DNA of 6,297 nucleotides from Actinobacteria bacterium RBG_16_64_13 (GTDB lineage: Bacteria > Actinomycetota > Thermoleophilia > RBG-16-64-13): positions 23,071-29,367 of the forward strand of contig MELN01000010.1 in the NCBI GenBank assembly GCA_001768675.1, read 5' to 3'. This document shows, piece by piece, positions 1-4,475 of the stretch (the first letter of the stretch is position 1; the number at the start of each line of letters is the position of its first letter). The notes beneath the pieces are model-generated. The model saw only the letters and a program-made list of their open reading frames with translations. It did not search any database and was not told the origin of the DNA. The position numbers and the translations under genes were made by a program.

Positions 1-2
1 CC

Positions 3-143
3 GGCCCGCTGGAGCGACAGCGGGCGATGATGGAAGCGATCGTAGAGGCTGTGCAGACCGGACGGCTGGCCGGCGAGCGCTTGGATGAGGCCGTCTTACG
101 TGTGCTGGACATAAAGCTCCGTCATGCGCTGATCTCGCCCTAG
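3..143 (+). CDS. Glycoside hydrolase family 3 (NagZ-like) protein, C-terminal fragment
   Basis: An open frame enters from the left edge and ends at TAG 141-143, giving 46 residues. The peptide contains AVQTGRLAGERLDEAVLRVL followed by DIKLR. This matches the usual end of the catalytic domain in family 3 beta-N-acetylhexosaminidases (NagZ type), where an 'AVxxGxIxxxRIDESVxRILxLK' helix pair closes the domain. Known NagZ enzymes cleave N-acetylglucosamine from cell-wall muropeptides or glycosides. The active-site part (the His/Asp loop and the nucleophile Asp) lies outside the window, so activity cannot be judged. The protein stops soon after the 'LDIKLR' helix, so it has no extra C-terminal domain. 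The next gene starts 61 bp downstream on the same strand. A family 3 beta-glucosidase with similar ending is possible but less likely, because those usually carry further C-terminal domains. Confidence 0.65.
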   Translation, partial: GPLERQRAMMEAIVEAVQTGRLAGERLDEAVLRVLDIKLRHALISP

Positions 144-192
144 TTTGCCGCCTGCTACCATTGATGGCGTGGGCAGACAAATCGGAGCTTCG

Positions 193-198
193 AAGGAG
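193..198 (+). promoter_or_regulatory. Ribosome binding site that fixes the lipoprotein start
   Basis: AAGGAG at 193-198 lies six bases before the ATG at 205. It decides between this ATG and an in-frame TTG at 145, which would add 20 residues ahead of the signal peptide and has no comparable site in front of it. Confidence 0.7.
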
Positions 199-204
199 AC
201 CGCC

Positions 205-801
205 ATGAACAACCGCCTTCCCAGCCGGCGCCGCGCCCGGGCCGCCACCTTGGCAGGCCTAGCGCTTGCCTCCCTGCTGCTATCCCTGGGCCTGCTCGCA
301 GCGGGCTGCGGAGAGGGCTCCTCCGACGCGGATACCACCGTGACGACCGCTTCGGGCCAGACCACGGCGACCACGGCCGCGGCCGGTACGACGTCCGGCA
401 CCGAGCTAGGAGAGGCAGTCGGAGCGGCTTGGGCCGAAGTCACGCAGAAGCTGAACGCGCTGTTGGCAGGTCGACCCGAGGCAGGGTCCGTGCAAAGCGA
501 GGTAGCAGCGCTCAAAGAAGAGTACGTCCAGAAGTTCGTCGCTTTCGGAGAGCAGCGGCTCGGGCTCGATTCCGGGGCTCAAGACGACGCCGACGCCGCC
601 CTCCTTTCCGCCCTGAACGACGCAGCCAATGCCGACTGGTACAAGACCTACATGCGCACCTACGAGGCCTACGCGTATATGAGCGGCGACGTGGAGTTCA
701 CCAACCTGCTCGCCAGCTTCAATATCTTGACTCAGTACTCCGACTTCGAGCTACTCAAGGAGCAGGCGCCCGACGAAGCCGCCCGGCTGGGTATCAAGTA
801 G
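205..801 (+). CDS. Small secreted lipoprotein of unknown function
   Basis: The product is 198 residues. It begins with an Arg-rich n-region (RRRAR at residues 8-12), then a hydrophobic stretch (about 15-33), then a lipobox-like AAGC with Cys35 as the expected lipidation and signal peptidase II site. Position -3 is Ala rather than the usual Leu, and Leu lies at -4. Residues about 39-66 are a low-complexity Thr/Ala/Ser/Gly spacer, typical of linkers that hold a domain away from the membrane. The remaining ~130 residues look mostly helical, with an Ala/Glu-rich stretch (about 68-115) and an aromatic-rich segment containing WYKTYMRTYEAYAYM. I do not recognise a family, and no catalytic motif is evident. 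The product should be anchored on the outer face of the cytoplasmic membrane. It follows the NagZ-like gene by 61 bp on the same strand and may be read with it, but nothing ties it to the methyltransferase genes. The ATG at 205 is chosen because of AAGGAG six bases upstream and because the signal peptide then starts at residue 1. Confidence 0.8.
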   Translation: MNNRLPSRRRARAATLAGLALASLLLSLGLLAAGCGEGSSDADTTVTTASGQTTATTAAAGTTSGTELGEAVGAAWAEVTQKLNALLAGRPEAGSVQSEVAALKEEYVQKFVAFGEQRLGLDSGAQDDADAALLSALNDAANADWYKTYMRTYEAYAYMSGDVEFTNLLASFNILTQYSDFELLKEQAPDEAARLGIK

Positions 802-806
802 ACACC

Positions 807-835
807 GGGGGCGCGCCCACCTCGGGCGCGCCCCC
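807..835 (+). terminator. Perfect 12-bp GC hairpin between convergent genes
   Basis: GGGGGCGCGCCC (807-818) and GGGCGCGCCCCC (824-835) pair perfectly around a 5-base loop (acctc). The hairpin starts five bases after the lipoprotein stop. On the plus strand it is followed by ACTTTCC, a poor T tract. On the minus strand it lies about 44 bases past the stop of the glutamate-synthase-like gene, with no T tract beyond it. It may therefore serve as a weak intrinsic terminator for the lipoprotein gene, or as a two-way transcription block or 3' stabiliser. Its position between two convergent stop codons supports an end-of-transcript role. Confidence 0.65.
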
Positions 836-878
836 ACTTTCCACTGTTCATGCCACGCCGCGCAACTGCTTCTGGGAA

Positions 879-2483
879 TCAGCTGTCCAGGATCCTCTCC
901 GCCTCTTCCTTGAAGGCTTCCATGACGTACGGGATGCCCGATACCTTTGCGGCCTCCTCGGTGAGAGCGATCACGTCGCTGCGGTTCAGAGTATCCAGGC
1001 GGAAGCTGCGGGCGCCGGCCATGAACTGGGTAAGACCGGTCCGGAGCTTGTCCACGAACGTGTACAGCGCCACGGCGCCAAGCGGGATCTTGTCCATCTT
1101 GGCCGCGTATCTCTCCTTGAGCGTGGAGTGGGTGACGAAGATCTCCTCTGGCGTCTGGCCATATTTCTTGACCGGCGTCGGAAGTTCGCTCCACAGGCCG
1201 GCCCGGGTGCCATCGCCCACGACACCTTCGATGTTGCTGCCCACGAAGCCGGGGATCATCAAGGCCCGGCCCATGCAGACCGCCTTGAAGTACGGTGCGC
1301 CCATGGCCAGGACCTTGAAGACGTGGTCCTCGGTGGAGAATCCGCCGGCCATGGCGAGGTCGGGGGTCCATTCCCCGCGGGTGGCCAGCCTCTTGGCGCA
1401 TTCATATGCCATCGACTGCAGGTAGAACGTGGGCACGCCCCATTCTTCCATCATCCGCCAGGGGCTCATGCCGGTGCCGCCGCCCGAACCGTCGATGGTC
1501 ACCAGGTCGACCCGGGCCTTGGACGACCACTTGATGGCCCGCGCCAGTTCGGGGTAACCGTAGGCCCCGGTCTTCAGGGTCACCCGCTTGACCCCGACGC
1601 TGCGACGAAGATGCTCCACAGCTCGCAAGAAGCCTTCTTCGTCGATGAAGCCAAGGCGGGAGTGACGCTCGAACTCCTTGATACCTCCGGTCTCGAAGGC
1701 CTTGCGCACCGCGGGGACGCTGGGGTTGGGAGTGATGATGTAGCCGCGCTTCTGAAGTTCGAGCGCGCGTTCGAGATCGCGGATCTTGATCTCGCCGCCG
1801 ATGCACTTGGCTCCCTGGCCCCACTTCAGCTCGATGGTCTCGATGCCCAGCTTCTCCACCACGTACTCGGCCACGCCGAAGCCGGTATCCTCCACGTTCA
1901 ACTGGACGATGATGTCCCCGTACTCTTCCTGCCACTGCTTGTAGATCTTGACCCTGCGCTCCATCTCCGGTGAGTGCTTGACTCTACCGTCCTTGTAGAA
2001 CTCCGCCGCGGGGTCGATGCCGCAGACGTTCTCGCCCACCACGAGCGATATGCCCGATATGGCGGCGCCGATGGCGAACGACTCCCAGTATTTGCGGGCG
2101 ATGTCGGTGGACCCGAGCGCACCGGTGAAGACCGGCATGCGCATACGCACAGGGTGCATATGGCCGTAGACGGCGGTGGTGTCGACCTCAGGGAAGATGG
2201 CCTTGTTGGGATTAGCCTCGTCGATGGCTTTCGCCCCCATGGCATAGCCAAGGATGTTGAGATGGGAGTAGTCCACGGGGGACTGCTTGTCGTTGCCCGC
2301 GGTCATCTCTCCGAACGGACCCGGGTACACGACCTCGCGACCCCGGAACGACGACCTGAACACGTCGCAGTTCCCCTGGCAGTCCGCCATGCACCGCGTG
2401 CACACCCCGGACCCCGGCGACACGTCGCGTGACCGGTTGCGGGTCTCGAGCGCTTCGTTCGATCCCAAATGCGAGTAGTTCAT
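879..2483 (-). CDS. Glutamate-synthase-type FMN-binding domain protein
   Basis: The product is 534 residues and resembles the stand-alone FMN/synthase domain of glutamate synthase (GltB central region, GltS/MgsC-like proteins). It has no glutamine amidotransferase domain. Matching signatures are an early PVFTGALG strand, KWGQGAK at 220-226 followed by GG 229-230 (compare 'IKxGQGAKPGxGG'), TIDGSGGGTGMSP at 329-341 (the 'TISGxxGGTGASP' FMN/substrate loop), and a late MGRAL phosphate-binding turn near 404-408. Two features are odd. Cys28, Cys31, Cys35 and Cys39 form CX2CX3CX3C near the N-terminus, a possible iron-sulfur or zinc site. The three closely spaced cysteines that bind 3Fe-4S in classical GltB are absent after the FMN loop, where only isolated cysteines (for example Cys403) occur. 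AGGAGG at 2494-2499 lies 10 bases before the ATG. The gene starts 69 bp after the UroD-fold gene and is probably its operon partner. The family call is firm. The substrate is unknown; N-methylglutamate or another amine/2-oxo-acid reaction, or electron transfer to the corrinoid system, are only hypotheses. Confidence 0.88.
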   Translation of the reverse strand: MNYSHLGSNEALETRNRSRDVSPGSGVCTRCMADCQGNCDVFRSSFRGREVVYPGPFGEMTAGNDKQSPVDYSHLNILGYAMGAKAIDEANPNKAIFPEVDTTAVYGHMHPVRMRMPVFTGALGSTDIARKYWESFAIGAAISGISLVVGENVCGIDPAAEFYKDGRVKHSPEMERRVKIYKQWQEEYGDIIVQLNVEDTGFGVAEYVVEKLGIETIELKWGQGAKCIGGEIKIRDLERALELQKRGYIITPNPSVPAVRKAFETGGIKEFERHSRLGFIDEEGFLRAVEHLRRSVGVKRVTLKTGAYGYPELARAIKWSSKARVDLVTIDGSGGGTGMSPWRMMEEWGVPTFYLQSMAYECAKRLATRGEWTPDLAMAGGFSTEDHVFKVLAMGAPYFKAVCMGRALMIPGFVGSNIEGVVGDGTRAGLWSELPTPVKKYGQTPEEIFVTHSTLKERYAAKMDKIPLGAVALYTFVDKLRTGLTQFMAGARSFRLDTLNRSDVIALTEEAAKVSGIPYVMEAFKEEAERILDS

Positions 2484-2552
2484 GTGGCTCGTGCCTCCTG
2501 TGTTGGGACTGTCACCCCGATGACGGGCATTAGGCTATCACCAGACGGGCTG

Positions 2553-3674
2553 TCAGCCGGCGACCGACTCCACCATCGCCTTCACGTTCTCGTACTTGGC
2601 GTCGATGGGCACGTCGCACCCCGAAGACAGGATGAAGCCACCGGGTCCGACCTCGCTGATGAGCCGCTTGCAGTATTCGGTGACTTCCCCAGGAGTCCCC
2701 AGACTGAACATGCGGGGAGGCACGTCTCCCATGAGGCACATGTGATCACCCAGGATCTTCTTCGCTCTGAAGATATCGGTCTTCCCGTCGAGCGACAGAA
2801 CGCACTTGCCTTTGGGAAGGTCACGGAGGCGCTCGATGTCGCGGTCCCAGTTGGCGTCGAAGTGCAGCACCGGGATGGCGCCTTCCTCGACGGCGGCTTC
2901 GACCATCCCCTTGAAATAGGGGAAGACGAAGCGCTCCCACAGCCGCGGCGCGATGAACTCGCTGGCCGATCGCCATCCGCCCAGCCACAGGCCCACGAGG
3001 CCGAGGCCCCTGATCACTCCCCGCATCGATTCTATGAGCACGGGCAGAGCGGCATCCATAGCCGCCTGCACTTTGTCGGCGCGGCGATACAGGTCGAGCA
3101 GGAACTCTTTCATGGAGCGCCCGCCGCAGAAATACTCGTAGGGGATGGTACCGACAGCCGGGGAGAAGGGGACGATGCCCCTGTCCCGGCACTCCCGGAG
3201 GACCGAGGGGATGGTCGCGGCCCAGGCGTTGAAGGCTTCTCGCGAGCCGGGTAGGCGTTCGGCGTAGTACCGCTCCACCCACGGGCCGAACCCCAGAGCC
3301 ACGATGGCGTCGTAGTCGTCCGGGATCATCAGCTCGGCTTCGTCCACCTGCCACAGCTCGTCTTCGGGCAAATCCTTTCCCGGTACCTTCACCCTTGAGA
3401 GCCACTGGATGCTGAGCGTGCTCACGTGGTACGCCGGACTCTGGATGCCGTCGATCTCACCCAGACCGGTATAGGCGTCGATGATCGTCCGGCCGGAGAC
3501 CTCGGCGTTGGTGGCCAGCTCCGACATCTTGACCCCGAGGGCCCGGGCCGGCCAGGCCGGACCATTGGGCAGCACCGGCACGCGATCGGGCGTGCCCAGG
3601 GCGACGGCGGTCCGCAGGCGCTGGAGGCGCTCTTGGTAGAGCTGCTCGGGCGATTTGCCGGTATCGGTGCTCAT
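2553..3674 (-). CDS. Uroporphyrinogen decarboxylase-fold corrinoid methyltransferase
   Basis: The product is 373 residues of the UroD/MtaA/CmuA superfamily, a TIM-barrel fold. Characterised members such as MtaA and MtbA move methyl groups between a corrinoid protein and a thiol or pterin carrier. Visible signatures are an N-terminal ERLQRLRTAVALGTPDRVPV segment (the 'R...ALxGxxPDRVPV' opening), LHFDANWDRD at about 270-279, LSLDG and MGDVPPRMFSLGTP in the later barrel strands, and SSGCDVP with Cys353 near the C-terminus. MtaA/MtbA bind zinc with His-x-Cys plus a distal Cys. Here His271 and Cys353 are kept, but the middle position is Asp273. The protein could be the second methyltransferase acting on tetrahydrofolate or, because no MttB-like gene is seen, the substrate-specific first enzyme. 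Its ATG overlaps the stop of the corrinoid gene (ATGA, 3674-3671), so the two are likely translationally coupled. A GGGGGTGAG site (3681-3689) lies six bases upstream. True haem-pathway HemE is unlikely given this context and sequence. Confidence 0.88.
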   Translation of the reverse strand: MSTDTGKSPEQLYQERLQRLRTAVALGTPDRVPVLPNGPAWPARALGVKMSELATNAEVSGRTIIDAYTGLGEIDGIQSPAYHVSTLSIQWLSRVKVPGKDLPEDELWQVDEAELMIPDDYDAIVALGFGPWVERYYAERLPGSREAFNAWAATIPSVLRECRDRGIVPFSPAVGTIPYEYFCGGRSMKEFLLDLYRRADKVQAAMDAALPVLIESMRGVIRGLGLVGLWLGGWRSASEFIAPRLWERFVFPYFKGMVEAAVEEGAIPVLHFDANWDRDIERLRDLPKGKCVLSLDGKTDIFRAKKILGDHMCLMGDVPPRMFSLGTPGEVTEYCKRLISEVGPGGFILSSGCDVPIDAKYENVKAMVESVAG

Positions 3675-4309
3675 TTCTGGCTCACCCCCAGATAACGCTT
3701 GGCTGCGATCACGCCGTCCTGGGCGGTCCTGCCGTAGAAGTCGGCGCCCACGTAGTCCGCGCAGACCTGGTCGACGGGGCCTCCCCCGATGAAGATCTTC
3801 ACGTCGTCACGAAGCCCGGCTTCTTCGATGGCCTGGATGGCGTCCTTCATGTCGTCGAAAGCGGTGGTCAGGAGGCAGCTCATGCCGACCAGCTCGGGCT
3901 TGTGCTCGCGTATGGCGGCCACGAAAGCCTCGTGCTCTACGTTGACCCCCAGATCGACGACCTCGATGCCGTTCGAGCTGAGGACGGTCGCGACGATGTC
4001 TTTGCCGAAGTCGTGGATATCGTTCTTCACAGTCCCGAGCACGATGGTACCGAGCTTGTTGCTCGAGGCGCTCTTCAGGCCCTCCTGCAACGGGTCCCCG
4101 GCCTTCTTGAAGATGTCGGCCGCGTAGATGAGCTCGGAGAGGTAGTACTCCCCAGACTCGAAACGCTCTCCCACAAGGCTCATGCCGGCCTGGAGCTCTT
4201 CCAAGATGGAAAAGGTAGCCTCTCCGGCCGCGAGCTTCTCCGCGACCAGAGCGCAGGCGCCCGATTCGTCCAAATCGCCCATGGCTTGAGCGAGAGGTGA
4301 AGTGGACAT
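3671..4309 (-). CDS. Methyltransferase corrinoid (B12-binding) protein, MtaC/MtbC type
   Basis: The product is 212 residues, the usual size for MtaC/MtbC/MttC-type corrinoid proteins. Residues about 1-85 form the helical cap domain typical of methionine-synthase-like B12 modules, with EYYLSELIYAADIF near 54-67 (compare 'YFLPELLLAAD'). Residues about 86-212 form the Rossmann-like cobalamin domain. It carries the hallmark DIHDFG at 97-102, in which His99 is the expected lower axial cobalt ligand, then MSCL (Ser144 to Leu146, the 'SxL' nucleotide-tail contact) and IGGGPV at 174-179 (the 'GG' contact). It would carry the methyl group between enzymes in the cytoplasm. It is the first gene of the minus-strand operon and shares an ATGA overlap with the UroD-fold gene. 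The start is ATG 4309-4307, with a modest AGGTAGGGA-type ribosome site five to six bases upstream. The substrate class cannot be deduced from this protein alone. Family assignment is secure. Confidence 0.95.
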   Translation of the reverse strand: MSTSPLAQAMGDLDESGACALVAEKLAAGEATFSILEELQAGMSLVGERFESGEYYLSELIYAADIFKKAGDPLQEGLKSASSNKLGTIVLGTVKNDIHDFGKDIVATVLSSNGIEVVDLGVNVEHEAFVAAIREHKPELVGMSCLLTTAFDDMKDAIQAIEEAGLRDDVKIFIGGGPVDQVCADYVGADFYGRTAQDGVIAAKRYLGVSQK

Positions 4310-4340
4310 GGCCGTCCCTACCTTTCCCTAGAGTCTGGAC

Positions 4341-4382
4341 GCAGCGCCGCCGGCTGCACCGCGGATGTCCGTCATTGTCCGC
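4341..4382. promoter_or_regulatory. Hairpin and spaced TGTCCG repeats in the divergent intergenic region
   Basis: The 5' leader side of the corrinoid gene holds a short inverted repeat, GCAGC (4341-4345) with GCTGC (4353-4357). Next to it TGTCCG occurs twice, at 4366-4371 and 4376-4381, exactly ten bases apart (one helical turn), inside a further inverted repeat GCGGA (4361-4365)/TCCGC (4378-4382). These could be half-sites for a regulator or a leader structure of the minus-strand transcript. All are short enough to arise by chance in GC-rich DNA. I see no cobalamin riboswitch signature. Confidence 0.25.
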
Positions 4383-4395
4383 AGCGTTATGGTAC

Positions 4396-4423
4396 CTGAA
4401 CCCCTATAATCGAGTCGGTTCAG
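4396..4423 (+). promoter_or_regulatory. Candidate promoter -10 box inside an inverted repeat (operator?)
   Basis: TATAAT at 4405-4410 is an exact consensus -10 hexamer in an otherwise GC-rich intergenic region, 65 bases before the ATG of the RACE gene. No good -35 box lies 16-18 bases upstream; TTGTCC at 4375-4380 is too far away. The hexamer lies between CTGAACC (4396-4402) and GGTTCAG (4417-4423), a perfect 7-bp inverted repeat with a 14-base spacer. A repressor or activator bound there would cover the promoter, and the weak -35 would fit an activated promoter. The region lies between two divergent units, so the same site could control both. This is inferred from sequence pattern only. Confidence 0.45.
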
Positions 4424-4475
4424 ACCCATGGCCTGCAAGGGGGCAAAGCCGCGAATGAGTTCGGGAGGTACTGAG

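Noticed and set aside
145..204. TTG at 145 as an earlier start for the lipoprotein
   Set aside because: It would put 20 non-hydrophobic residues before the signal peptide, and the clear AAGGAG site serves the ATG at 205.
429..1973. A 514-codon plus-strand open frame spanning the lipoprotein and the glutamate-synthase-like gene
   Set aside because: It overlaps two well-supported genes in other frames. Its peptide is Arg/Gly/His-rich with no domain signature, as expected for an out-of-frame or antisense reading of GC-rich coding DNA.
2484..2552. A terminator or separate promoter between the UroD-fold and glutamate-synthase-like genes
   Set aside because: Only a 4-bp stem (CCCG/CGGG) is seen and there is no T tract. 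The 69-bp gap is best read as an operon spacer carrying the AGGAGG ribosome site.
2469..3254. A 261-codon plus-strand open frame antisense to the UroD-fold gene
   Set aside because: It lies on the opposite strand of a gene with clear family motifs, and its low-complexity composition fits a shadow frame of high-GC codons.
4310..4475. A cobalamin riboswitch ahead of the corrinoid operon or RACE gene
   Set aside because: The region is only 166 bp shared between two divergent genes, and I could not see a B12-box-like conserved core.
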